From positions 558,001-622,000 of the forward strand of contig NZ_SPUI01000002.1 of the NCBI RefSeq assembly GCF_004522095.1: 64,000 bases of DNA, read 5' to 3'. Position numbers and translations under genes: made by a program. Shown here piece after piece: positions 51,163 to 59,703 of this stretch (the first letter of the stretch is position 1; each line of letters begins with the position of its first letter). This DNA comes from Nocardioides sp. 503 (GTDB lineage Bacteria > Actinomycetota > Actinomycetes > Propionibacteriales > Nocardioidaceae). The notes under the pieces were generated by a model. It made no database searches and was not told the DNA's origin. It worked only from the letters and a program-made list of their open reading frames with translations.

Positions 51163-52065
51163 GTGTCGCGGTTCGACGAGGTCCTCAAGCGCAACGTGGT
51201 CATCCTCGACGGGGGCATGTCCAACGCCCTGGAGGAACGAGGTCACGACCTCGCCGACGACCTCTGGACCGCGCGGCTGCTCCGTGACGAGCCCGCTGAG
51301 ATCGTCGCGGTGCACCGCGCGTACTTCGAGGCGGGCGCCGACGTCGCGACGACCGCCAGCTACCAGGCGAGCATCCCGGGCCTGGTCCGTGCCGGGCTCT
51401 CCGAGGAGACGGCCGCCGGCATGATCAGGAGCAGCGTCCACCGGGCCCGGGAGGCGGCGGACGAGGTCGCCGCGTCGACCGGGCGCGAACTCCTGGTGGC
51501 AGCGTCCGTCGGGCCCTACGGCGCCGCGCTGGCGGACGGCTCCGAGTACCGCGGTCGGTACGGCGTCTCCGCGGCCACCCTCCGCGACTTCCACGCGCCG
51601 AGGCTCGAGCTCCTCGCCTCGGCGGCTCCGGACCTGCTGGCGGTCGAGACCGTCCCGGACCTCGACGAGGCGGAGGTGCTGGTGCCGCTGCTGGACGAGC
51701 TCGGCGTGCCGGCGTGGTTCTCCTACTCCGTCAGCGACGGCGAGACGCGCGCCGGCCAGCCGCTGCAGGAGGCCTACGGAGTCCTCGCCGACAGCACGGC
51801 GGTCCGCGCCGTCGGGGTCAACTGCTCCGCGCCCGCCGACGTCCTCGCCGCCATCGAGACCGCGGTCTCGGTCACGGGCAAGCCCGGTGTCGCCTATCCC
51901 AACCGCGGCGAGGAGTGGGACGCGACGTCCAGCTCGTGGGCGGGTCAGGGCTCCTTCGACCTCGCGCTCGCCACCGCCTGGGTGGACGCGGGGGCACGCC
52001 TGATCGGTGGCTGTTGCCGGGTCGGACCCACGGACATCGCACGACTGGCAGGCATGCTGCGCTGA
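51163..52065 (+). CDS. mmuM: homocysteine S-methyltransferase
   Basis: 300 residues. Zinc enzyme that makes methionine from homocysteine with S-methylmethionine or S-adenosylmethionine as donor, of the MmuM type. The zinc ligands are the cysteine of G-V-N-C-S-A-P near 225 and the pair in G-G-C-C-R-V-G-P near 284-285. V-I-L-D-G-G-M-S-N-A-L-E at the start and T-A-S-Y-Q-A-S near 62 match the barrel core. The frame is open to an ATG at 51070, but GTG 51163 gives the family N-terminus. No cobalamin-binding domain is attached. The donor is not evident from context. Confidence 0.92.
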   Translation: MSRFDEVLKRNVVILDGGMSNALEERGHDLADDLWTARLLRDEPAEIVAVHRAYFEAGADVATTASYQASIPGLVRAGLSEETAAGMIRSSVHRAREAADEVAASTGRELLVAASVGPYGAALADGSEYRGRYGVSAATLRDFHAPRLELLASAAPDLLAVETVPDLDEAEVLVPLLDELGVPAWFSYSVSDGETRAGQPLQEAYGVLADSTAVRAVGVNCSAPADVLAAIETAVSVTGKPGVAYPNRGEEWDATSSSWAGQGSFDLALATAWVDAGARLIGGCCRVGPTDIARLAGMLR

Positions 52066-52074
52066 GGTGTTCGA

Positions 52075-52168
52075 TCCCGCGGTCGGCGACGTCGCGGGAC
52101 CGGACATCCTGCGACCGCTCGGAAGCGACGTCAGGATGTCCTTGACAAGACGGGGGTGAGCGGACATC
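52075..52168 (+). promoter_or_regulatory. hairpin plus GGACATC repeats ahead of the secreted-protein/ABC genes
   Basis: TCCCGCG/CGCGGGA (52075-52081, 52093-52099) can form a 7-bp hairpin just past the mmuM stop, a weak terminator. It is followed by a 10-bp inverted repeat GGACATCCTG (52102-52111) and CAGGATGTCC (52132-52141), then TTGACA (52142-52147), and a third copy CGGACATC at 52161-52168. The arrangement suits an operator next to a -35. No good -10 could be fixed. The remaining bases to 52337 show nothing else. Confidence 0.4.
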
Positions 52169-52337
52169 GTGAGCCGCCTCGGACACGCGGTTCTCGGGCC
52201 AGGTGGTTCCCACGATCCGTTCTTCGAGCGCGTGACCACCGCTCCCCACGATCGCCGGCCCGGCACCTCGCCGACGACCCCTGTCTCCGCGCGCGGAGAT
52301 CCCTCGTCCTACCCGGCATCGAACGAACGGAACGACC

Positions 52338-52748
52338 ATGACCCGGAACACCCCCTACCTGTCACTCGGAGTGGCTGCCGCGATGAGCGTCGGCGTCCTG
52401 GGATTCGCCATCCCCGCCCTCGCCGCGCCAGGCGTCGCCCGTGCGGAGAGCTGTGCCAACAACCGCACCTGCACCTACGCGGGCGGCACCAACCATGACG
52501 GCGGCGCCTACAACACCCTGCTCACGGTGCGCACCCCCGGAACGGGCCTGGCCAACATGGACCCGGGTCTGCGCAACCGTCTGTCGTCGTGGAAGAACAC
52601 CTCCGGGACGGGAGCCCGCTTCTTCTACGGCCTCAGCGGCAACGGCAACTGCGTCTCGATGTTCGCCAACGACCAGGCGTCCGCCTCGGCGAGCAACCCG
52701 GACGACAACCAGGCCGAGTCGCACTCCTACACCAACCGGTGCACCTGA
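52338..52748 (+). CDS. small secreted cysteine-containing protein (peptidase inhibitor I36-like)
   Basis: 136 residues. A clear signal peptide ends near A-L-A-A-P (about 31); the mature part is about 100 residues. Four cysteines: E-S-C-A-N-N-R-T-C-T-Y-A at the start, N-C-V-S-M-F-A-N in the middle and a final N-R-C-T. The C-x5-C-x-Y opening and L-S-S-W-K-N-T-S-G-T motif resemble secreted I36-type inhibitors with a crystallin-like fold, but the match is partial. It precedes the ABC transporter genes by 98 bases on the same strand, so co-regulation is possible. A role as an exported effector or antimicrobial is speculation. Confidence 0.65.
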   Translation: MTRNTPYLSLGVAAAMSVGVLGFAIPALAAPGVARAESCANNRTCTYAGGTNHDGGAYNTLLTVRTPGTGLANMDPGLRNRLSSWKNTSGTGARFFYGLSGNGNCVSMFANDQASASASNPDDNQAESHSYTNRCT

Positions 52749-52846
52749 TCGAATGATGCTGCGGCGGGCGGCCTGGCCGGCCGCCCGTCACGGCACCGCA
52801 GGGTCGTGGCAGTCCGTCGCCCACTGTCACCAGCCTAGGAGTCGAG

Positions 52847-53515
52847 ATGACCGCCCGCCTGGACCACGTCTCGAAGGACTTCAGGCTCGGCGACGAGACC
52901 ATCACCGCGGTCGACGACATCAGCATGCACGTCCGAGCCGGCGAGTTCGCCTGTCTCTACGGCGCCAGCGGGTCCGGGAAGACGACCCTGCTCCACATCC
53001 TCGCGGGCATCGAGCAGGCCGACTCGGGCACGGTCGAGGTGGCGGGGGTCTCGCTGTCCGGTGAGTCCGAGCGCACGCGCGCCGACGTCCGCCTGCGCCA
53101 CGTCGGGGTCATCTTCCAGTCCAACAACCTGCTCCCTGAGTTCTCGGCGCGCGAGAACGTCGCGTTGCCGCTGATGGTCCGGGGGAGGGGTCGTGACGAG
53201 TCGATGACGGAGGCGTCGGCGGCGCTGGAGGCCGTCGGGCTGACCGGGCTCGACGACCGGTTCCCCGCGCACATGTCGGGTGGTCAGCGCCAGCGCGTCG
53301 GCATCGCGCGCGCCCTGGCCGGGAAGCAGCAGGTGCTGATCGCCGACGAGCCGACGGGCGCGTTGGACTCCGACACCTCCAAGCACCTGTTCACGCTGAT
53401 GCGGGACCTGAGCGACGCGCACGGCGTCACGATCATCCTGGCCACGCACGACCCGCTGGCGCGCGACTTCGCCGACGTGGTGCACCACATCGTCGACGGG
53501 AGGCTGTCACCGTGA
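52847..53515 (+). CDS. MacB/LolD-type ABC transporter ATPase
   Basis: 222 residues. Walker A G-A-S-G-S-G-K-T-T (39-47), Q-loop V-I-F-Q-S-N-N-L-L, signature M-S-G-G-Q-R-Q-R-V-G, Walker B V-L-I-A-D-E-P-T-G-A-L-D and the switch H in A-T-H-D are intact. The T-G-A-L-D-S-D-T block and the short length place it in the MacB/LolD group that works with FtsX-like permeases. Such systems do not carry a substrate through the membrane but pull on or release it outside. Overlaps the permease gene by 4 bases. Confidence 0.93.
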   Translation: MTARLDHVSKDFRLGDETITAVDDISMHVRAGEFACLYGASGSGKTTLLHILAGIEQADSGTVEVAGVSLSGESERTRADVRLRHVGVIFQSNNLLPEFSARENVALPLMVRGRGRDESMTEASAALEAVGLTGLDDRFPAHMSGGQRQRVGIARALAGKQQVLIADEPTGALDSDTSKHLFTLMRDLSDAHGVTIILATHDPLARDFADVVHHIVDGRLSP

Positions 53516-56034
53516 GCGGCTCACGGTCCGCCTCGGCCCCCCTCGTCGCCGGCGAGGTCCTGGCCCGAGGCTGGCTCCGCACGCCGGCCTCCCGCCGCTC
53601 GCTCACCGTCGTGACGCTGGTCTTCGCGATCTTCGCGGCGGTGGTGATCTGCGTCAGCGCCTTCCTGCCGACCAGCGAGCAGCTGGCCGAGAAGGAGTTC
53701 GGTCGCTACGACGCCGGCGTCTTCGCGAACGTCGACGTCGGAGATCTCGACGCCGGTGGCACGAGCCGCATCCAGGACCGGGTGCGCGCCGTGGCGCCGG
53801 GCGCCCACGTCCTCATCGAGACCGACGCGCTCCGCCCGGACCACCTCGCCAAGCGCTTCGTGCAGGCTCCCCTGAGCGTCCTGCGCTACGCCGAGGATCC
53901 CAACCTGCGCGAGGCGTTCCCCGGTCGGTACACGCTGCAGGACGGCAGGTGGCCGAGTGCGCCGGGGGAGGTGGCGGTCTCGCCCGAGCTGCTGGAGTCC
54001 CTCGGCGACCCCGACTCGTTCACGGTGCTGTCGGGTCGCGTCTCCTTCGACCTCGTCGGGGTTGTCGAGGACGCCTTCGCCAAGAAGGACGACACGATCG
54101 TGGCTGCGCCCGGCACCTGGGAGTCGATCCCTCCGGCGAGACCCGGGCGGGCGGCAGGACCCACCGAGGCAAAGCTCCGCGTCCTCGTCGAGGACACCAG
54201 CACCGTCCCCGCCATCAGCGACCTGTTGGCCGAGGCCCTGCCGCCGTTGCCGAAGGAGCAGGGCGACCGCTCCGGCTACATCCAGGAGAGCCGGCAGACC
54301 CGTGACGACGTCGCGCGACGCGACGTGCCCACGTTCGGCGCCGACGAGGCGGTCGTCTCCTACCTCCCGCTCCTGCTCCTGGTCCTGGTGGTCTCGTCCT
54401 TGGTGGTGGCGCAGGTCCGGCCCGCCACCCGGCGTACCGCGAACCGCTTGACGGCGGTCGGGGTGAGGCGGGTGTGGGTGACGGCGCCGCACCTCCTCGT
54501 GATCGCCGCGACGATGACCCTGGCGGTCACCGTCGGACTGGTCCTGGGGTGGTTGGCCGCGCTGGCACTGCGAGCGACCGTCCTGCCGGGGCTCGCGGAG
54601 CAGACGCTCTCGCCGGTGCCGCGGCTGGACCGGACCACGGTCGCGGTCGCGGCCATGTGCGTGGTGCTGGTCGCGGCCGGCACGTCGTGGCCCGAGCCGA
54701 CCTCCGAGCGCGGTCGGCTCACCGCCGTGCGCCGCGCGCTCTCCGGGCTCCGGCTCGGGTTGCTCCGGCGGGTGGCCGTCGTCCTGCTCGGCGTGGGAGC
54801 CCTCCAGGTCGGGAGCAGCAGGGCCACGTCGGTGCGGGCCTCCTACCTGGCGCTGGCGGCCGTCATCCTCGTGACGCCCGACCTCCTCAGGATCGTGGTG
54901 AGGACGATGCCGCGGAGATCGCCGCGATGGTGGGTCGCGCGGCGGCTGATCGAGTCCGACGTGTCCCGTCAGGCGCTCGCCGCCGGAGTCGTGGCCTGTT
55001 GCATCGCCGTGCCGGTCCTGGTGGCCACGCAGCTGGCCAGCCAGAAGGCGAGCGATGCGACGTTCACCTTCAGCCGGGTTCCGGCCGGCCAGATCTGGGT
55101 GCAGAGCGACAGCGGCGCGGGAGACGTCACGGGAGCGGCCGACGCCATCAGGAGCGTCCCCGGCATCGGGCGCCCGGTCGCGATCCGAGGGCTGCGCAGC
55201 GAGGACGACACCCTCGCGGCCTTCTTCACCCGTGCGCCGGCCGCCGGACGCACGAGCCTCAACATCATGGTGGTCGACACGGTCGCCGACGTGAGGCGGG
55301 TCATCGGCGACGAGGTGTCCGCGACCGGCGAGGCGACCCTCGAGGACGGCGGAGTCCTGGACTTCACCGGGGCCGGCGGGAGGCAGCGGCTGGAGGTCAT
55401 CTCTCCCACGGGCGCACGGGCGCTGCGGACCGCGCCGCTGCCGACGCTGGGTGTCGCGCTGCCGATCGCGCTGCGGGCGAACTTCGGCGGTGCCATCCTG
55501 CGCGCGAGCGCCGAGGACCTCGGCCTGCCGGTCAGCGCGCCGAGCCGCTACGTGTTCGCGGACGTCTCCCCGCACGTCACCGCCGAGGCGGCCGCGGCAG
55601 CCGTTGCGGCGGGCTACGACGGCAACTTCGTCCAGTACGCCGTCGAGCCGCCCGAGCCCACCCTGCCGACGACGGCCTACGTGTTCCTCGCGGCCCTCGT
55701 CCTCGGTGGCTTCGCGGTCCTGGTCACGATCATCCGCGCCCAGGGGCGACGGGTGCGCAGCTACCTGGCCCGCCTGGTCGCACTCGGCCTGGGCACGCGC
55801 TGGGCGGTCTCGCTCCTCGGCATCCAGGCGGCGCTGATCGTCGCCGTCGGCGTCGTGGCGGGAGTCGGCGCCGGGGTCCTGGGCATCCGCGTGGCGTCGG
55901 CGACCTATGCCGTCACGCTCGTGCCCGCGGTCCCCATCGCCATCGCGTGTGCCGCCACGGCGGTGGCGGCCCTGCTGGCCACCGGCTCGGCGGTGCGCAC
56001 GGTCACGGCGGTGGAGGGCGCCGAGGTCGGCTAG
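53512..56034 (+). CDS. FtsX-like permease (duplicated MacB-type)
   Basis: 840 residues, two similar halves. Each has an N-terminal helix (about 27-50 and 490-510), a large extracellular domain (about 50-285 and 510-710) and a group of helices at its end (about 285-365 and 720-830). This is the 8 to 10-helix FtsX_MacB plan fused in one chain. The mid-region 370-480 has two or three further hydrophobic stretches. The extracellular domains are large enough to bind a protein. With the adjacent ATPase it forms a complete mechanotransmission-type complex. GTG 53512 overlaps the ATPase stop by 4 bases. The stop at 56034 is followed by convergent glpK. Confidence 0.85.
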   Translation: MSGSRSASAPLVAGEVLARGWLRTPASRRSLTVVTLVFAIFAAVVICVSAFLPTSEQLAEKEFGRYDAGVFANVDVGDLDAGGTSRIQDRVRAVAPGAHVLIETDALRPDHLAKRFVQAPLSVLRYAEDPNLREAFPGRYTLQDGRWPSAPGEVAVSPELLESLGDPDSFTVLSGRVSFDLVGVVEDAFAKKDDTIVAAPGTWESIPPARPGRAAGPTEAKLRVLVEDTSTVPAISDLLAEALPPLPKEQGDRSGYIQESRQTRDDVARRDVPTFGADEAVVSYLPLLLLVLVVSSLVVAQVRPATRRTANRLTAVGVRRVWVTAPHLLVIAATMTLAVTVGLVLGWLAALALRATVLPGLAEQTLSPVPRLDRTTVAVAAMCVVLVAAGTSWPEPTSERGRLTAVRRALSGLRLGLLRRVAVVLLGVGALQVGSSRATSVRASYLALAAVILVTPDLLRIVVRTMPRRSPRWWVARRLIESDVSRQALAAGVVACCIAVPVLVATQLASQKASDATFTFSRVPAGQIWVQSDSGAGDVTGAADAIRSVPGIGRPVAIRGLRSEDDTLAAFFTRAPAAGRTSLNIMVVDTVADVRRVIGDEVSATGEATLEDGGVLDFTGAGGRQRLEVISPTGARALRTAPLPTLGVALPIALRANFGGAILRASAEDLGLPVSAPSRYVFADVSPHVTAEAAAAAVAAGYDGNFVQYAVEPPEPTLPTTAYVFLAALVLGGFAVLVTIIRAQGRRVRSYLARLVALGLGTRWAVSLLGIQAALIVAVGVVAGVGAGVLGIRVASATYAVTLVPAVPIAIACAATAVAALLATGSAVRTVTAVEGAEVG

Positions 56035-56055
56035 GGGTGCTGCTCGGCCGGTGAG

Positions 56056-57528
56056 CTACGTCGTCGCCCAGCCCTTGGAGCGCTCGACGGCGTCCTTCCA
56101 GCGGACGTGGGCGGCGTCGGCGGGTCCTCGGTCGGAGGTGGGCTCGAAGCGCCGGTCCAGCCGCCAGGTGTCGCGCAGCTCGTCGGTGGAGGACCACACG
56201 CCGGTCCCGAGGCCGGCGAGGAACGCGGCGCCCAGCGCCGTGGTCTCCACGAGCGTCGGGCGCTCGACCGGGACCCCGAGCTGGTCGGCCTGGATCTGGC
56301 ACAGCAGGTCGTTGGCGGCCGCGCCGCCGTCGACGCGCAGCGAGGCGCGGGCCGGCATGGTGTCCAGGACGTCGCGGACCTCGAAGGCGATCGCCTCGAG
56401 CGTCGCGCGCACGAGGTGGGCGCGTGAGGTGCCGCGGGTGATGCCGATGATCATGCCGCGGGCGTGCGGGTCCCAGTGGGGCGCGCCGAGGCCGGTCAGA
56501 GCCGGCACGAAGACGACGCCCTCGCTGTCGGGCACGGTGGCCGCTATCGCCGCGGTCTCCGCGGCCGAGCCGACGATCTGGAGCCCGTCGCGCAGCCACT
56601 GCACGGCCGCGCCGGTCACGAAGATCGCGCCCTCGAGGGCGTAGGTCAGCTCGCCGTCGGGGGAGCGCCACGCGGCCGTCGAGAGCAGGCCGGCGTCGGA
56701 GCGCTGCAGCGTGGTCCCGGTGTTGGTGAGGATGAACGACCCGGTGCCGTAGGTGCACTTGGAGTCACCCTCGTCGAAGCACGTCTGCCCGAAGAGCGCC
56801 GACTGCTGGTCGCCCGCGATGCCCGCGATCGGCAGCTCGAGGTCGAGGAACGAGCGGGGGTCGGTCGTCGCGATGTCGCCCCAGCTGGGCACCAGCTCGG
56901 GCAGGGCGTCGCGCGGCACGCCGAAGAGCGAGCACAGCTCGTCGGACCAGTCGCCGGTGGTGAGGTCGAAGAGCAGGGTCCGGCAGGCGTTGGAGACGTC
57001 GGTGACGTGCTCGAGGCCGCGGGTCATGCGGGCGATGAGGTAGGAGTCGACGGTGCCGACGGCGTAGCGCCCGGACTCGACCAACCCCCACGTGCGCGGC
57101 TCGTTCTCGGCCAGCCACATCAGCTTGGTGCCCGAGAAGTACGGGTCCAGCCGCAGGCCCGTCAGCTCGGCCACCCGGTCCTCGTGACCGGCGTCGCGCA
57201 GCCGCCCGCAGATGTCCGCCGTACGACGGTCCTGCCACACGATCGCGCGCCGGGGGGAGCCGAGGGTCTCGCGGTCCCAGAGCAGGATCGTCTCGCGCTG
57301 GTTGGTGATGCCGATGCCGGTCAGCTCCGAGACGTCGACCTGCTTCAGGGCGTCGCGCGTGGCCTCGAGCGTCGACTGCCAGATCTCCTCCGGCGCGTGC
57401 TCGACCCAGCCGGGCCTCGGGAAGTGCTGGGCGAACTCCTGGTAGCCCTTCGCCGCGATCCGCCCGTCGGGCGTGACGACGACCGCGGTGACCCCGGTGG
57501 TGCCGGCGTCGATCGCGAGGATGCTCAC
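56056..57528 (-). CDS. glpK: glycerol kinase
   Basis: 490 residues. Phosphorylates glycerol to glycerol-3-phosphate. FGGY family marks: I-D-A-G-T-T-G-V-T-A near 6-15, T-N-Q-R-E-T near 80-85, W-Q-D-R-R-T near 102-107, G-I-A-G-D-Q-Q-S-A-L-F-G-Q near 253-265, K-C-T-Y-G-T-G-S-F and R-V-D-G-G-A-A-A-N-D. The FGGY C-terminal helix is present. No glpF or glpD is in the window. GTG 57528 overlaps the DUF1028 gene's stop by 4 bases, so both are on one transcript. A longer open frame upstream belongs to the DUF1028 shadow. Confidence 0.95.
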   Translation of the reverse strand: MSILAIDAGTTGVTAVVVTPDGRIAAKGYQEFAQHFPRPGWVEHAPEEIWQSTLEATRDALKQVDVSELTGIGITNQRETILLWDRETLGSPRRAIVWQDRRTADICGRLRDAGHEDRVAELTGLRLDPYFSGTKLMWLAENEPRTWGLVESGRYAVGTVDSYLIARMTRGLEHVTDVSNACRTLLFDLTTGDWSDELCSLFGVPRDALPELVPSWGDIATTDPRSFLDLELPIAGIAGDQQSALFGQTCFDEGDSKCTYGTGSFILTNTGTTLQRSDAGLLSTAAWRSPDGELTYALEGAIFVTGAAVQWLRDGLQIVGSAAETAAIAATVPDSEGVVFVPALTGLGAPHWDPHARGMIIGITRGTSRAHLVRATLEAIAFEVRDVLDTMPARASLRVDGGAAANDLLCQIQADQLGVPVERPTLVETTALGAAFLAGLGTGVWSSTDELRDTWRLDRRFEPTSDRGPADAAHVRWKDAVERSKGWATT

Positions 57529-58346
57529 CCCGCCTCGCCCCGCACGATGTCCAGGATCCGCTGGTCGATCCAGGACAGGTCGCCGGCGACGCGCATCTCG
57601 TAGTTCTCGGTGCCGACCCAGGTGTGGAAGTCTGCCAGCCCGGCGGCGCGCGCGAAGGACTCGAGCTCGGCCTCCAGCTCCGCGGTCACCGGCACGCGCT
57701 CCTCCTCCGTGGAGGCGGTGAGGTAGAGATCGTTGAGGTCGAGCAGGCGCGTCAGCTCGTCGACGGGCGCGGGGTGGTCGTCGACCCGCAGGTCCACGGC
57801 GATGTCGTCGAGGCCGCCGTAGCCGGCGCCCTCGCGCACGACGAGCAGCGCGGCCGACTGCCGTCCCCGCTTGTCGCCGCCGGCGGCGTCGCCGGCGGCC
57901 AGCGCCAGCAGCAGCCGCTGGGCCAGCGGGGCGTCGTCGTCGGAGGCCTGCCAGGCCAGCTCCATGGCCTCCACCACGTCGGCCCCGGCCAGGCAGTTGC
58001 CCTGGATCGCGTAGTCCTGGCCGGTCGACCCGCCGGCCCACTCGATGCACGCATGGCCGGTGTGGGAGGCGGCGTTGCCGTCCACGTCGACGATGCCGAC
58101 CTGACGGTGGTCGCGGCCGTCGTCCTCCTCCAGCAGTCGCTGCAGGGCGACGTCCGCGGTGGCGCCCTCGTCGAGGTGGGCCAGCGCGATGCCCTTGTAG
58201 GCGACGTTGGCGTCGGCCTGGGTGGCGATGGCGCCGACCTGGGCGACGGCGGCGGGCACGGCGGCGCCCACCGCGAGGAACTTGGAGGCCACCGCCACCC
58301 CCCAGGACTCACCGTCGGCGGAGCGGGCCACGATCGAGAAGGTCAT
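57525..58346 (-). CDS. DUF1028 family protein (Ntn-hydrolase-like fold)
   Basis: 273 residues. T-F-S-I-V-A-R-S-A-D-G-E-S-W-G-V-A-V-A-S-K-F at the start, then A-V-G-A-A-V-P and Y-A-I-Q-G-N-C-L-A-G near 135 are the family's signatures. Its fold resembles Ntn hydrolases, and its activity is unproven. The C-terminal 70 residues add a helical, peptidoglycan-binding-like domain common in longer members. Placement directly in front of glpK with 4-base overlap is not a link I know. The ATG has a TAAAGT hexamer 7 bases ahead. Confidence 0.88.
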   Translation of the reverse strand: MTFSIVARSADGESWGVAVASKFLAVGAAVPAAVAQVGAIATQADANVAYKGIALAHLDEGATADVALQRLLEEDDGRDHRQVGIVDVDGNAASHTGHACIEWAGGSTGQDYAIQGNCLAGADVVEAMELAWQASDDDAPLAQRLLLALAAGDAAGGDKRGRQSAALLVVREGAGYGGLDDIAVDLRVDDHPAPVDELTRLLDLNDLYLTASTEEERVPVTAELEAELESFARAAGLADFHTWVGTENYEMRVAGDLSWIDQRILDIVRGEAG

Positions 58347-58353
58347 GCGCGTG

Positions 58354-58359
58354 ACTTTA
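58354..58359 (-). promoter_or_regulatory. -10 element (TAAAGT), leaderless start for the DUF1028-glpK unit
   Basis: Minus-strand TAAAGT lies 7 bases before ATG 58346. Confidence 0.5.
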
Positions 58360-58427
58360 GCCACCGGGGATGGCCGGGTCCGATAACCGCTTGCCCTCAA
58401 CCGCGGTTGAAGAAGGAGGATGCTCGG

Positions 58428-59669
58428 GTGCTGCAACGTCTCGGGTTCCCCGCCGTCGGCGACCACCGACGGTTCGTCACCGCCCTCGCGATCGACGCGA
58501 TGGGCAGTGGCGTCTTCATGCCCGTCTCGATGCTCTACTTCCTCGTCACCACCGACCTCACCCTGGTGCAGGTCGGCGGGGCGATCTCGCTGGCCAGCCT
58601 GGTCGCGCTCCCGGCGGGCCCGCTGATCGGCTCGGTGGTCGACCGCGTCGGCGCCAAGCGGGTGCTGCTGGCCGGCAACGCGCTGCAGGCCGTCGGCTTC
58701 GCCGCCTACCTCGTGGCCGACTCCTTCGCCGTCGTCACGCTCTGGACCGTGGTCGTCACCGTCGGCCGCACCGCCTTCTGGGGCTCCTTCGGCAACATCG
58801 TCGCCGCCATCTCGGCGCCGGGGGAGCGGGAGAAGTGGTTCGGCTTCCTCGGCGCCCTGCGCAACGTCGGCTTCGCGGTCGGCGGCCTCGTCGCAGGCGC
58901 GGCCATCACGATCGGCACCCCGTCGGCCTACGCCGCCGTGGTGGTCGCCAACGCCGCGTCGTACGCCGTCGCGCTGGCGCTGCTGCTGGCCGTGCCCGCC
59001 ACCCACCGCGGTACGGCGGTCAGCGCCGAGCCGGGCTCGTGGGCGGTGGTCCTGCGCGACCGTCCCTACCGCGTGCTGTTCTGGGGGCAGCTGGCCTACT
59101 CGACGTCGATGATGGCGCTCAACTTCGCGTTGCCGGTCTACGCCACCGAGGTGCTGGGGCTCGCGGGCTGGGTGACCGGGGCGATCTTCACGCTCAACAC
59201 GATCATGGTCGGCTTCGGCCAGGGGCTGGTGGTCCGCGGGCTGACCGGCCGGGTGCGCTGGCGGGTGCTGATGGCGGCCAACGCGACGTTCGCCGCGTCG
59301 TTCGTGGTGCTGCTGGGGGCCAGCCGGCTCTCCGCCGTGCTCGCGACGGTGGTCGTGCTGGTCGGCTCGGTCGTCTACACCGTCGGCGAGCTCCTCGGCG
59401 GGCCGGTGCACGGCGCCCTGTCCGCGGAGGCGGCTCCCGAGCACCTGCGCGGCCGTTACCTCTCGCTGATCCAGCTCGCGTGGAACGGGTCGGGTGCCGT
59501 CGCCCCGGTCGGCATCGCCTGGCTCCTCGACCGGGGGTCGGAGCCCGTGTGGCTGGCGTTCCTCGCGATCGCCCTGGTGGGCATGGCGTGCGCCGCCCGG
59601 CTGGGCGCCGTCATGCCGCGGGCCGCCGACCGCGTGACCAACGCGGCCGAGGAGCCGCAGGCCGCCTGA
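58428..59669 (+). CDS. MFS transporter (12-helix)
   Basis: 413 residues, twelve predicted membrane helices. The G-S-V-V-D-R-V-G-A-K-R-V loop near 72-83 is the MFS motif A between helices 2 and 3, and the E-H-L-R-G-R-Y-L-S loop near 340 is its C-half counterpart. Substrate unknown; the layout is like drug exporters of the MdtH/macrolide type. GTG 58428 has a near-perfect AGAAGGAGGA ribosome binding site (58411-58420), unusual here where many neighbours are leaderless. Confidence 0.9.
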   Translation: MLQRLGFPAVGDHRRFVTALAIDAMGSGVFMPVSMLYFLVTTDLTLVQVGGAISLASLVALPAGPLIGSVVDRVGAKRVLLAGNALQAVGFAAYLVADSFAVVTLWTVVVTVGRTAFWGSFGNIVAAISAPGEREKWFGFLGALRNVGFAVGGLVAGAAITIGTPSAYAAVVVANAASYAVALALLLAVPATHRGTAVSAEPGSWAVVLRDRPYRVLFWGQLAYSTSMMALNFALPVYATEVLGLAGWVTGAIFTLNTIMVGFGQGLVVRGLTGRVRWRVLMAANATFAASFVVLLGASRLSAVLATVVVLVGSVVYTVGELLGGPVHGALSAEAAPEHLRGRYLSLIQLAWNGSGAVAPVGIAWLLDRGSEPVWLAFLAIALVGMACAARLGAVMPRAADRVTNAAEEPQAA

Positions 59670-59703
59670 GGTTCAAGTCCGGCGCGCGGGGCAGGATGCC
59701 CCC

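Noticed and set aside
53521..55575. 684-residue minus-strand frame opposite the permease
   Set aside because: Charged, low-complexity shadow; the plus-strand frame has regular membrane helices and coupling to the ATPase.
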